A stretch of DNA of 64,000 nt, from the NCBI RefSeq assembly GCF_047123815.1, contig NZ_CP138920.1:2790001-2854000 (forward strand), in the 5' to 3' direction. Made by a program: the position numbers and the translations under genes. The notes under the pieces are model-generated. The model did not search any database. It had not been told where the DNA came from and worked only from the letters and a program-made list of their open reading frames with translations. Shown here in pieces: positions 50,770 to 59,121 of this stretch (within the stretch, counting starts at the first letter, position 1; every line of letters starts with the position of its first letter). This DNA is from Maricaulis sp017643475. GTDB taxonomy: Bacteria > Pseudomonadota > Alphaproteobacteria > Caulobacterales > Maricaulaceae.

Positions 50770-51010
50770 GAAAACGCGTTGCTTTGATGGGATTTCGGAA
50801 GACTCCGGCAGGTTCGGCGGCGTATGGCCGGAACCGGGGGGCGGACTGACGCGATAATCGGGCATGCCGACTTGCAGGCCTCCTGCTAGAGTGACCGATA
50901 CGATCCGGGACCAAGTCTCGAATCGTGACTACAGTCTGAGTGTAACGCAGTGAAGAAGATCTGAACGCGTTCGTCGCACGAATTTCATAAAACTTTGAGG
51001 GCCGACACGG

Positions 51011-51544
51011 ATGGCAATTTATGCATTGGGTGAGTCGCGACCGGTTCTTCCGGAAAGCGGAAACTACTGGATCGCCGACAATGCGACGGTGATTGGCGAT
51101 GTTGTCCTGCACGAGAATACGAGCATCTGGTATGGCTGTGTCGTGCGCGGCGATACGGATCGCATCGAGATCGGTGAGGACACCAACATCCAGGACCTGG
51201 CTGTGCTGCACACGGATTTCGGTATCCACATGAAGATCGGCAAGGGGGTGACAGTGGGTCACCAGGTCATGCTGCATGGGTGTGAAATCGGCGATAATTC
51301 GCTGATCGGCATCGGTGCGATTGTGCTCAACAAGGCAAGGATCGGGAAGAATTGCATTATCGGCGCCGGTGCGCTGATTCCGGAGGGCAAGGAGATTCCG
51401 GACAATTCACTGGTGGTCGGCTCTCCCGGGCGTGTGATCCGAACGCTGGATGATGACACGGCGGCCATGTTGAAAATGTCCGCCGAACATTATGTCGAGA
51501 ACTCACAGCGTCATTCAGCTGAACTGAGGCGTCTGGACGACTAG
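51011..51544 (+). CDS. Gamma-class carbonic anhydrase family protein
   Basis: A 177-residue left-handed beta-helix protein of the gamma-carbonic-anhydrase/PaaY family, built of hexapeptide repeats (ATVIGDVVLHENTSIWYGCV, ARIGKNCIIGAGALIPEGKE). The probable zinc histidines are in VLHTDFG and VTVGHQVMLHGC. Many bacterial members have weak or no CO2 hydration activity, so the role is tentative. It overlaps the convergent GYF_2 gene by 4 bp. Confidence 0.88.
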   Translation: MAIYALGESRPVLPESGNYWIADNATVIGDVVLHENTSIWYGCVVRGDTDRIEIGEDTNIQDLAVLHTDFGIHMKIGKGVTVGHQVMLHGCEIGDNSLIGIGAIVLNKARIGKNCIIGAGALIPEGKEIPDNSLVVGSPGRVIRTLDDDTAAMLKMSAEHYVENSQRHSAELRRLDD

Positions 51545-52065
51545 TTCGCGCGGCCCCACAGATCGCGGATATTCTGGTCCGCCTCGCTGCCCAGGTTGAA
51601 CCACGCCGCACGGTCGTGGGAGGCGTCGATGATCAGCAGCTTGTCATCACGATCAAGTACATGGCTGAGCTCGTTGCGCAGCACGGCCGCCGTGGTCGGG
51701 CCGCGAAGCAGCCAAACGCCCGGTGTGACCGTTTCCACATCGCCGTAAGCAGCGAGGGAGGAGCGGAAGTCGGCGCCGTTCTCCGAGGTAATCTCGGTGA
51801 TGATGACAAAATTCGCAGGCCGGGCACCTGGGGTGACGCGCTTTTCGACGACAGTGCCGCCATCCGATTCGCCGAACCAGGATTTCATTTCCTCGATATC
51901 AGCGGCCGGGGCAAACTCGCCTTCCTTGTCGGCAGCGACCATGGAATGCGACGCAATCCGGCCTTCACCTACGAAGGCGCGCATTTGCGGCGGCGTATAG
52001 GGTCCGTAGACACGGCCCTCGACTTTCACAAACCAGGACATTGCGATTCCATCATCGCGAGGCAT
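51541..52065 (-). CDS. GYF_2 (DUF4339) domain protein
   Basis: A protein of 174 residues (166 if ATG 52041 is used) with an N-terminal GYF_2 domain (SWFVKVEGRVYGPYTPPQMR, AFVGEGRIASHSMVA), a module that binds proline-rich peptides or mediates protein contacts. The C-terminal 95 residues (FVIITEITSENGADFRSSLA, VWLLRGPTTAAVLRNEL) form an alpha/beta domain I do not recognise. The ATG at 52065 has AGAGG well placed; ATG 52041 starts directly at the domain. No signal. Function unknown. Confidence 0.78.
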   Translation of the reverse strand: MPRDDGIAMSWFVKVEGRVYGPYTPPQMRAFVGEGRIASHSMVAADKEGEFAPAADIEEMKSWFGESDGGTVVEKRVTPGARPANFVIITEITSENGADFRSSLAAYGDVETVTPGVWLLRGPTTAAVLRNELSHVLDRDDKLLIIDASHDRAAWFNLGSEADQNIRDLWGRAN

Positions 52066-52176
52066 ATCGACCTCTTTCGCACCGAGTACTCAAACTATCA
52101 TACACAGACTTGCAGCAAGAATCTGGCCACAGCCCAGAAAAATTCAACCCTTCAAGGATTGGGTGATTACTGCCCG

Positions 52177-52812
52177 TCAGGCAGCCTGTCCTCCGTCTCT
52201 CAAGGCCTCGGGTGGATCGAACACCACCGCGAAGCCATTGTCCAGAATGCGCGCCACACGCCCGGACATCTCGCCAACCCTGACAGGTTCATTGACCTTG
52301 GGGCGTTCCAGGCATTCGAAGGCAGCGCCGGTCACCGAGACATCGAGAACGTTGGCGTGAATCACCACGCCGTCGGCGAAACGTATCTTGGCGCGACCGC
52401 GCCCAGGCTTGCGCGGCGCTTGGCGATCTTCATCCAGACCAAGGCGATCCTTGTTGAAACGCCAGGTAATGGTGTCGGCCAGCTTGTCCCGTTTCCGGTC
52501 GGTGGCGCTGAAGCGCAAGCTGAACTCGTCGCCATCGCTGCGCACGACCACACCTTCCATGCGACCAATGCCGTTGATCATCAGAATGATACGCTGATTA
52601 CTGGCAGGCAGGGCGCGTGACATGACGCGCGCTCCGCCGGGAGAAATATCGATCAGACGGCAGGCATGCTCTCCGAGAGTCTCGCTCCAGAAACGGCCAT
52701 GAAGGCGCAGCGGAAGACGGGCGTGCCGCCGTCTTTCGGCAGCCCCGCGGGCAGCAATCCGGATTTTGCGACGATCAAGTCGGTTCGGCTCTTCCGCCAT
52801 GGCGTTCTCCAT
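52177..52812 (-). CDS. Protein with two PilZ domains
   Basis: A 211-residue protein with two tandem PilZ-like domains. The first (residues 25-110) has the cyclic-di-GMP motif RRRHARLPLR and DISPGGARV. The second (115-205) keeps the strand pattern and DVSVTGAAFE but has no clear RxxxR motif, so it may not bind the nucleotide itself. No membrane segment or partner domain is present. A PAS_5 gene lies just upstream on the same strand. It is likely a cyclic-di-GMP responsive factor of motility or envelope functions. Confidence 0.87.
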   Translation of the reverse strand: MENAMAEEPNRLDRRKIRIAARGAAERRRHARLPLRLHGRFWSETLGEHACRLIDISPGGARVMSRALPASNQRIILMINGIGRMEGVVVRSDGDEFSLRFSATDRKRDKLADTITWRFNKDRLGLDEDRQAPRKPGRGRAKIRFADGVVIHANVLDVSVTGAAFECLERPKVNEPVRVGEMSGRVARILDNGFAVVFDPPEALRDGGQAA

Positions 52813-52856
52813 GCGCGGATCAGGTTTAGCGAAGAGGGGTTAAAAACCCTTTGCTA

Positions 52857-53429
52857 CTATCGGTCGTTTGCGATCATTTCCCGCGCTGAACGCATGTCTC
52901 GTTGTGAAACGCCGAACAGGTGTCCAGGCACGGCTGGCGGACGAATTTCGCGCAGGCCTGTGCGCACGACAGGGCGGTTGTCAAACCCGTCGGCGTCATC
53001 CAGCGGCTGATAAAGACCGAGTATACGGTCGACGACACCCTCCGGCCCCTTCAGCGGGAAGAAGCTGATCTCCACCGGCAATTGGTGCATGTCGATCGAG
53101 GAGGCGCGTGCCACGACCGAGGAAGGTGATGCGCCTGACAAGGTCGATTCCAGCAGGGCCTGGATATGTGTCGCATCATGTCCGCGCCACAGGCTCAGGA
53201 AGTTCTGGTCGCGAAACTCGCGCTGATACAGCTGACAGAAATGCGTACCTGCAAGGCGAAAGACATGATGGCTCTGGTCTATGCGGCGCAGCATGAAGAC
53301 GTAACCCAGCAATGAGGCGATATCCTGGGGTTCCACATCAGAACGCTCCGGTGTCATCCCCGCTGCCCGGCCAGACATTCGCAATGTCTGCCAATAGCTG
53401 TGCAGGGCTCTCGATTGAGCGTGTTTCAT
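52857..53429 (-). CDS. PAS_5 domain protein
   Basis: A 190-residue single-domain protein of the PAS_5 family, common and multicopy in Caulobacterales-type genomes. The domain spans residues 8-150: LHSYWQTLRMSGRAAGMTPE, ASLLGYVFMLRRIDQSHHVF, FRLAGTHFCQLYQREFRDQN and ILGLYQPLDD. It has no output domain. Its role is unknown, possibly sensing or scaffolding. It lies 44 bp upstream of the two-PilZ gene and may be co-transcribed. Confidence 0.88.
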   Translation of the reverse strand: MKHAQSRALHSYWQTLRMSGRAAGMTPERSDVEPQDIASLLGYVFMLRRIDQSHHVFRLAGTHFCQLYQREFRDQNFLSLWRGHDATHIQALLESTLSGASPSSVVARASSIDMHQLPVEISFFPLKGPEGVVDRILGLYQPLDDADGFDNRPVVRTGLREIRPPAVPGHLFGVSQRDMRSAREMIANDR

Positions 53430-53614
53430 CTCGCACTCCGCTGTCGTCGCATGGCAGGGCTTAACGCCCTTCGCAGTCGCCCAGCTTCAAGATCGGGGCC
53501 ATACCCGCGAGACGGGAATTGCGGATTTCCAGCTTCCCGATATGGGCGAGCGGAGTGGTGCTGAAACCGGCCCGGGGATTGCATGGACAGGCGCAGGATT
53601 AAAGGAGCCTCGCC

Positions 53615-54517
53615 ATGAGCGTTTCAGCACGGCACGCTTTTATGATTGCAGCCAGCGCTGCATTTGCAGTTGTTGCAGCACCGACCGGATTCGGGGCCGC
53701 GACCGCCCTTGCGCAGGATTGCTGTCACCCGGCACCACCACCGCCTCCGCCGACTCACTGTTGCGATCACGGTGGCGGCCATACGGTGAACGTTCCGAAC
53801 ATCAATGTGCATGGCGGCAATATCAATGTCGGTGTCAATGTGCATGCCGGCGTGAACATCACGGCCAATGTCAACGCCAACGTCAACGCGACCGCGAATG
53901 TGAATGCCAATGCCGCGGCCAATGCAGGCGCTGGCGCAATCACCTTTGTGGGTGGCGGTTCCTATTACAGCAACACCACGGCACCGGCCGCGACGGCGAT
54001 TGCCGGGCTCAATGTGGTCGAACGCGAGGAAGAGGCCTGGGAGTACTACGAGGAAGAGCGCACACGTATCATCGAGGAATGGCGTGTCGTTCGGGCTGTC
54101 TGTGTGGATGATAATGGCACACCGCACCCGGCCTCACAGGTCGATGGCGAGTCTCGCGTCGATGCGGTTTATGACGGTGAGCTTTTTCGCTGTATGGCTG
54201 GTACGGCGATGCAGGTGACTGTTGGCTGGCATTCCGATGGCAACAGTGTCTGGGAAGACGGTGCAACGATTATGTGTCGCAAGGGGGAGGCACTTCGCCA
54301 TATGCCGGGCGGTCAGCTCTACTGCTCGACCCAGGAGCCGCGCCGCAATTGCAATGAACGCTCCCTGTTGCGCCGGTTCGGCCCGGGCGAGAAGCTGATT
54401 TTCATGCGCCGTGAGGAGCGGTATTTCGAACAGATGCGCCGCGAAGTTCGCACGGAAAGCCGTGAGTCGATTTCCATGACGCTGATGCTGGATGGTGGTG
54501 TTGGTGGATATCGCTAA
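53615..54517 (+). CDS. Exported protein with Asn/Val ladder and coiled region
   Basis: A 300-residue exported protein of unknown function. The signal ends near ATALAQD, followed by a cysteine-proline segment (CCHPAPPPPPPTHCCDHGGG). Residues about 57-108 form a striking ladder of alternating Asn and hydrophobic residues (NINVGVNVHAGVNITANVNA, NVNATANVNANAAANAG), as in beta-solenoid or amyloid-like folds. A charged helix (REEEAWEYYEEERTRIIEEW) and a cysteine-containing C-terminal domain follow. AAAGGAG precedes the ATG and a terminator follows. It may be surface-exposed. Confidence 0.75.
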   Translation: MSVSARHAFMIAASAAFAVVAAPTGFGAATALAQDCCHPAPPPPPPTHCCDHGGGHTVNVPNINVHGGNINVGVNVHAGVNITANVNANVNATANVNANAAANAGAGAITFVGGGSYYSNTTAPAATAIAGLNVVEREEEAWEYYEEERTRIIEEWRVVRAVCVDDNGTPHPASQVDGESRVDAVYDGELFRCMAGTAMQVTVGWHSDGNSVWEDGATIMCRKGEALRHMPGGQLYCSTQEPRRNCNERSLLRRFGPGEKLIFMRREERYFEQMRREVRTESRESISMTLMLDGGVGGYR

Positions 54518-54542
54518 TTAGCGCTCATGAGCTAAAAATGAG

Positions 54543-54571
54543 AACGCCGGCCTATCAGGCCGGCGTTTTTG
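54543..54571 (+). terminator. Intrinsic terminator
   Basis: AACGCCGGCC-TATCA-GGCCGGCGTT followed by TTTT ends the Asn/Val-ladder gene; on the other strand the flank (TCTCATTTTTAGC) allows it to serve the convergent gene as well. Confidence 0.92.
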
Positions 54572-54594
54572 ATTCACAGGTGTTGTTGTTCAGA

Positions 54595-54984
54595 TCAGGA
54601 CTCGACTTCATCCTCGGCAGCTTCCGTTGCCTCGGCACGCTGTTCGATGAGCTCCAGCGCCGTCTCTCGATCCTCGACTTCCTCGATCGTCTCGATATAG
54701 CAACGTTCATGGTCACGGGTGACGATGTATTCGCTGCGAGGTGAAAACACAGTGCCGGTAGTGGGCAGGCTGGTTCCTACCTGCATTCCGCCCCGCAGGC
54801 CGTAACAGCGGCGGGTCAATGTCACGAGATAATAGCGGCTGACACCACCTCGCAGGATAAGGTGTTCATTGTCGACGACGGTGTATGAGTTGATATTGAC
54901 CAGGCGAACCCGATCCGCGCTGGCGGGCATAGCCAGAACTACGGCAGCCAGGGCCGCGGCGGATAGAATACTTTTTATCTTCAC
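54595..54984 (-). CDS. DUF6491-like exported protein
   Basis: A 129-residue exported protein. The signal is MKIKSILSAAALAAVVLAMP with cleavage near ASA-DRV. The mature part NINSYTVVDNEHLILRGGVS, the central cysteine in LTRRCYGL and the late cysteine in CYIETIEEV fit the pattern of DUF6491, a periplasmic family of unknown role with a conserved cysteine pair. An acidic tail ends it. GTG start at 54984 with GGAG upstream. The family call is moderate. Confidence 0.7.
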   Translation of the reverse strand: MKIKSILSAAALAAVVLAMPASADRVRLVNINSYTVVDNEHLILRGGVSRYYLVTLTRRCYGLRGGMQVGTSLPTTGTVFSPRSEYIVTRDHERCYIETIEEVEDRETALELIEQRAEATEAAEDEVES

Positions 54985-55117
54985 GATCTTATGTCTCCAA
55001 AAAATCGTCCCTCAAAGATGAGTATACGGGGGAAACCACGGGAATCAAACTGCGTTAACGAGAGATTAGCTCGATTGGCAGGACCATCTACGCGACTCGA
55101 ATCTCCTGGAGGTCGGC

Positions 55118-55936
55118 ATGGTCGATCGCATCGAAAATCTCGACATGCGCGGGTTCAACACCGTAATCCGCGAGGCTGCGCGCGAAACCGGGGCCGATTT
55201 CGAGTATCTCGCTCGTACCGCTGCCCGGGAGAGCAATTTCGATCCAGAGGCTCAGGCCCGGACGTCCAGCGCTGCGGGCATGTTCCAGTTTATCGAACAA
55301 ACTTGGCTCGGCATGATGCAACGCCATGGCGACAGCCATGGTTTCTCCGATCTCGCAGCGCAGATCGAGCGTAGCACGGACGGGCGGTTCGAGGTCACTG
55401 ACAGCGCGGCACGTCAGCAGATCCTGGATTTGCGATTCAACGCCGATGCAGCCGCGCTCATGGCGGGCGAGCTGGCCGCAGAGAATGGCCAAATCATCGA
55501 GAACCGGGTTGGGCGTCCGGCGACATCCGGTGAGCTCTATGCTGCGCATTTCCTGGGTGCCAGCGGCGCTGCCGACCTCATCGAGGCGGTTCGGGACAAC
55601 CCGCAGCAATCAGCCTCACACCTGTTTCCGGCCGCAGCGGCGGCCAATCGCAACATGTTTCATGATGGTGCTCGTCCAGTGAGTGCGGCTCATCTGCTGG
55701 GGCGTTTGACCGGCGAGGCAGAGCGCGCACTGGCCGAGGCTCAGCCCGCTGGAGCCACCTCTGCGGCGGCTCACCGCCACGACAATATCGCGGCGGCCGT
55801 CCCCGCTATCGCGCGCAGTTTCGGCGTGATGAGTTCAGGCTCGTTCGCGTCTTCCGGTGGTGAGCTGACACCGACGCTGGTGGAAATCCTTGCGTCTCTA
55901 GATGTGCCCCTCGCTGCGCGCCAGCGTGACGTCTGA
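55118..55936 (+). CDS. Lytic transglycosylase-fold protein
   Basis: A 272-residue protein with an N-terminal lytic transglycosylase (lysozyme-like) domain, residues 10-165. The catalytic Glu lies in TAARESNFDPEAQARTSSA, followed by AAGMFQFIEQTWLGMM, the SLT motif. It has no signal peptide, which recalls transglycosylases exported by or acting with a flagellar or pilus machine (for example PleA-type proteins of Caulobacter). The C-terminal 100 residues are alanine-rich. GGAGG precedes the ATG. A DUF2336 gene follows 82 bp later. Confidence 0.85.
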   Translation: MVDRIENLDMRGFNTVIREAARETGADFEYLARTAARESNFDPEAQARTSSAAGMFQFIEQTWLGMMQRHGDSHGFSDLAAQIERSTDGRFEVTDSAARQQILDLRFNADAAALMAGELAAENGQIIENRVGRPATSGELYAAHFLGASGAADLIEAVRDNPQQSASHLFPAAAAANRNMFHDGARPVSAAHLLGRLTGEAERALAEAQPAGATSAAAHRHDNIAAAVPAIARSFGVMSSGSFASSGGELTPTLVEILASLDVPLAARQRDV

Positions 55937-56018
55937 CGCTGAACACTGCGTCTTGACAAGGTTTCGTTAAGCATGCTGCGGCTAATCTCTTGCCAGATCC
56001 TTATCTTGTGAGACCTCC

Positions 56019-57155
56019 ATGGCTGTAGTTGCGCTTCGAAATCGACTGACAGACACCGACATCCGCCGCCTTGTTAAGGGTGGTGATGATGACGAACGTG
56101 CCAATGCTGCTCGAAAAATTTGTCGCCTGATCGATGCGGCACCCCTGCAGGGCGAAGAAAACCAGGCAGCCAGTGGAATTCTGCAGCTGATTATCCAGGA
56201 TTCTGCGGAGTTGGTTCGACGGTCGCTGGCTGTGACCTTGCGGCAGTCCAAAAACCTGCCCCACGATATCGCCTTGCGCCTGGCCGCTGATGTTGAGGAA
56301 GTGGCGACGCCGATCCTGCTGTCCTCGCCGGTGCTTGACGAGGACGATCTGACCCGTCTCGTGGAGACATCCCAAGGCGGAAAATTGTGTGCCATTGCTG
56401 CACGCGAGCACGTTCCGAGCATTGTCGTCGAGGCAATCATCGACAAGGGCGATGAGAAGGCTGTTGGCATTGCGGCCAGCAATGACGGTGCTGACTTCAG
56501 TCAAAACGCTTATGAAAAAGCGTTTACGCAGTTTTGCGAGAACCAGGGCGTGATGGAAGCTTTTGTTGCGCGTTCAACGCTGCCGCTTTCTGTCACCGAG
56601 AAACTCATTGCCCACATCAGTGACGAGGCGATGCAGCGTCTCGTCGAGAAACATGCATTGCCGCCGCAGCTTGCTGTAGAACTGTCGGAAAACGCCCGTG
56701 AGCGCGCGACTGTCGACCTGGTTGACCAGGCAGGCCTTGCACATGATCCGCAGCATTTCGTGCAGCAATTGCGCATGAATGGCCGACTGACCCCGTCGCT
56801 TGTGCTGCGGTCGATGTTGCGGGGCCATGTTGCCTTTGTTGAGCACGCATTTGCCGAGCTGGCTGGTGTCACGCATGCGCGAGCATGGTTATTGGTACAC
56901 GATGCTGGCCCGTTGGGTCTGCGCGCTGTTTATGACCGCACGGGCATGCCGCCGCGTCTCTATCCGGCTTTCCGTGCTGCGATCGATATTTTCCATTCCA
57001 TGGAGATGCCGCACGACAAGCAGGGGCGGGAGCATTTCCAGGCCGTTCTCGCCGAGCGTGCCATTACCCGGTTCCAGGGCATTCCGGAAGAAGATCTCGA
57101 TTATGTGCTCGACCGTCTTCATGGCGAGCCGGCGGAGTACAGCGAGGCCAGCTGA
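56019..57155 (+). CDS. DUF2336 protein, first copy
   Basis: A 378-residue all-helical protein of DUF2336, an alphaproteobacterial family without known function that looks HEAT-repeat-like (RLVKGGDDDERANAARKICR, DSAELVRRSLAVTLRQSKNL, LPHDIALRLAADVEEVATPI). No signal or membrane segment. A second member lies at 59122-60180, with an Hpt protein, a receiver and NAD kinase between. It follows the lytic transglycosylase gene on the same strand; a terminator follows it. Confidence 0.87.
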   Translation: MAVVALRNRLTDTDIRRLVKGGDDDERANAARKICRLIDAAPLQGEENQAASGILQLIIQDSAELVRRSLAVTLRQSKNLPHDIALRLAADVEEVATPILLSSPVLDEDDLTRLVETSQGGKLCAIAAREHVPSIVVEAIIDKGDEKAVGIAASNDGADFSQNAYEKAFTQFCENQGVMEAFVARSTLPLSVTEKLIAHISDEAMQRLVEKHALPPQLAVELSENARERATVDLVDQAGLAHDPQHFVQQLRMNGRLTPSLVLRSMLRGHVAFVEHAFAELAGVTHARAWLLVHDAGPLGLRAVYDRTGMPPRLYPAFRAAIDIFHSMEMPHDKQGREHFQAVLAERAITRFQGIPEEDLDYVLDRLHGEPAEYSEAS

Positions 57156-57181
57156 TCCCACAAGATATGATCGACATCAAA

Positions 57182-57209
57182 AAGGGCGCCCGAAGAGGCG
57201 CCCTTGTTT
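57182..57209 (+). terminator. Intrinsic terminator
   Basis: AAGGGCGCC-CGAAGA-GGCGCCCTT (57182-57205) followed by GTTTG. It separates the plus-strand DUF2336 gene from the convergent Hpt gene and may serve both. Confidence 0.8.
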
Positions 57210-57236
57210 GTTTCGGTGATCTGACAGCGTATGCGA

Positions 57237-57734
57237 TCAATCATCCCACGGCTTGGCAAACTCGGTGGACTGGACTTCCAGCTCTCCGGCCAGAGCGGCG
57301 GCTACAGCATCATTTGTATCGCGAATATTCTGGCTCAGTGCTGCGCGAATGGCGTCTACATGTGCCAGCGCAAGAGCTTTGGAAGCTTTCTGGCGTTTCT
57401 CATCCATGTCGATGAGCTTGGTCAGCGATGCCGCCAGCCGCGTGATGATCGGGAATTCATAGGTCGAGCCGACGCCACGCAGGTCGTGGGCACAGATAAA
57501 GAGCTGTTCGCCTTCATCTCCTTTGAGCCCTTTTTCGCGAACGAGTTTCGCCGCGTCTTCCAGCTTCTGGACCTCTTCCTCGAGCCAGGCGCCAAATTCA
57601 TGGCGAAGATCCTTGATGGCATCCTCAGCCTTTTCGATCAGGTGCAGGTCGCCGGCACTGATCGGGCCACCGATCTTGATCTGCAGCATGTTCGGCGGGT
57701 TGACGATTTCAACATCCTGGTTCGGTTTGGACAT
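57237..57734 (-). CDS. Hpt-domain protein
   Basis: A 165-residue protein with a helical histidine phosphotransfer domain at about residues 65-135. The phospho-acceptor His83 is in FICAHDLRGVGSTYEFP, matching the H-x-x-x-G form of Hpt domains. The N-terminal part (residues 1-60) is helical and charged. It starts 11 bp after the receiver gene and belongs with it. Its probable role is carrying phosphate to or from a receiver; the cognate kinase is not in the window. GAGGAAAAATT precedes the ATG. Confidence 0.83.
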   Translation of the reverse strand: MSKPNQDVEIVNPPNMLQIKIGGPISAGDLHLIEKAEDAIKDLRHEFGAWLEEEVQKLEDAAKLVREKGLKGDEGEQLFICAHDLRGVGSTYEFPIITRLAASLTKLIDMDEKRQKASKALALAHVDAIRAALSQNIRDTNDAVAAALAGELEVQSTEFAKPWDD

Positions 57735-57745
57735 AATTTTTCCTC

Positions 57746-58288
57746 TTACCTGGCGGCGAGCAGGGGTTGTGCGGTTTCATTCACGGCACGCTCGCCTGCT
57801 CGGCGGTCGGGTCCGAAATAGTCGCTGGTATTGACGAAAACTCTATCGTCCTCGAGCGCCTCGACGATCGTCGTAGCGAGGCTGGAGGAGGTGAAAGGCT
57901 TGACCAGGAACGCGCTTGCGCCGGCCTGGCGGGCGGCGCGGATATGTTCCCCGTCGGAATAGGCTGTCAGCATGATTATCGGCACATAAGCCGCCGAGCA
58001 GAGCTGTGGGTTTCGGATCTCACGGACAAGGTCCAGTCCGGTACGCGGGCTCATCTTCCAGTCGGTGACGACCAGGTCCACGCGATGCCGATCTAGGTGG
58101 GAGAGGGCGGCATCAACAGATTCCGCCTCGAATACCTTGGCGACACCAAACGCCTGCAATGACACGCGCAATAATCCGCGCAGCGCTGCATTGTCGTCGA
58201 CAATGAGCACGGTCTTGCCAGCGCAGCTTTCTTTGATGTTGCTCGTCAAGGTCACGTCCACAGGCTCACTATTGATAGCCGAAAACAA
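57746..58288 (-). CDS. Single-domain response regulator
   Basis: A 180-residue CheY-type receiver with N- and C-terminal extensions. The acidic pair is in VLIVDDNAALR, the phospho-acceptor Asp76 in VVTDWKM, Thr108 in IIMLTAYS, and Lys130 in LVKPF. The tail contains FGPDRRAG, a motif seen after receivers in this class. It has no output domain. The start is uncertain: TTG at 58288 opens the frame, but GTGs at 58261 or 58255 are also possible; the receiver starts about residue 26. It forms a pair with the Hpt gene. Confidence 0.87.
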   Translation of the reverse strand: MFSAINSEPVDVTLTSNIKESCAGKTVLIVDDNAALRGLLRVSLQAFGVAKVFEAESVDAALSHLDRHRVDLVVTDWKMSPRTGLDLVREIRNPQLCSAAYVPIIMLTAYSDGEHIRAARQAGASAFLVKPFTSSSLATTIVEALEDDRVFVNTSDYFGPDRRAGERAVNETAQPLLAAR

Positions 58289-58323
58289 CGTAACGCGCGG
58301 TGCTTAACACCAGCCTAAGCTTA

Positions 58324-59103
58324 CTAACTTTCGAACTGTTCTGCCAAGATGCGTTCGGAAAGGTTATATCCCTGATCAAACAACATGGTCAGGGTGATGT
58401 CCGATGCTTCCTCGACATCAACCTTGCAGACCTCACGGAATTCCTTGTTGTCGGCGACTGCGGAAACCGGTCGGTGATTGGGTTCGGAGATCTCGAAGCC
58501 GACTTTCGCTGTATGTGGCAGGAGTGCGCCGCGCCACCGTCTGGGGCGAAACGCGCTGATCGGCGTCAGAGCCAGGACACGCGAATCCAGAGGCAGGATC
58601 GGGCCGTGGGCTGAAAGGTTGTAAGCCGTTGACCCGGCAGGAGTTGCGACCAGTACGCCATCGGCCTGCAATTCGGCGAGGCGGTCGGTTTCGTCAATGC
58701 GGATCTTGATCTTGGCGGTCTGTCGCGTCTCGCGCAACAGGGAGACCTCGTTGATGGCCAGGGCTTCAAACCGGTTGCAGTGCACGTCTTCGCCGCGTGC
58801 ACGCAGGGGGTGAATGCTGGCGGCCTCGGCGCGAGCCAGGCGTTCCAGCAAATCGTGCTCGGCATAGTCATTCATCATGAAGCCGACGGAGCCGAAATTC
58901 ATGCCATAGACCTTGGCGCCGGTTGAGATTGCCGTGTGCAGCGCGTCGAGCATCAACCCGTCGCCGCCCAGGGCGATAATTATGTCGGCATCATAAACAG
59001 ATGTGGAGCCATATCGCTCTTCAAGCCGCTGGCGCGCGGCTTTCGCTTCAGGTTTGGGGCTGGCGAGAAAGGCTAGGCTGGGTCTGGAGGTCAAATTGCG
59101 CAC
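58324..59103 (-). CDS. nadK: NAD kinase
   Basis: A 259-residue NAD kinase that makes NADP from NAD. The signature GGDG is in ALGGDGLMLDALH, the NE motif in AINEVSLLRETR, and the glycine-rich C-terminal loop in DGVLVATPAGSTAYNLSAHG. The length is typical of the short alphaproteobacterial form. It has a GTG start at 59103 and a weak ribosome site. It lies between the receiver and the second DUF2336 gene, all on the minus strand with short gaps (35 and 18 bp), so co-transcription is likely. Confidence 0.94.
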   Translation of the reverse strand: MRNLTSRPSLAFLASPKPEAKAARQRLEERYGSTSVYDADIIIALGGDGLMLDALHTAISTGAKVYGMNFGSVGFMMNDYAEHDLLERLARAEAASIHPLRARGEDVHCNRFEALAINEVSLLRETRQTAKIKIRIDETDRLAELQADGVLVATPAGSTAYNLSAHGPILPLDSRVLALTPISAFRPRRWRGALLPHTAKVGFEISEPNHRPVSAVADNKEFREVCKVDVEEASDITLTMLFDQGYNLSERILAEQFES

Positions 59104-59121
59104 TCACTTGGTGAGTGGCCA

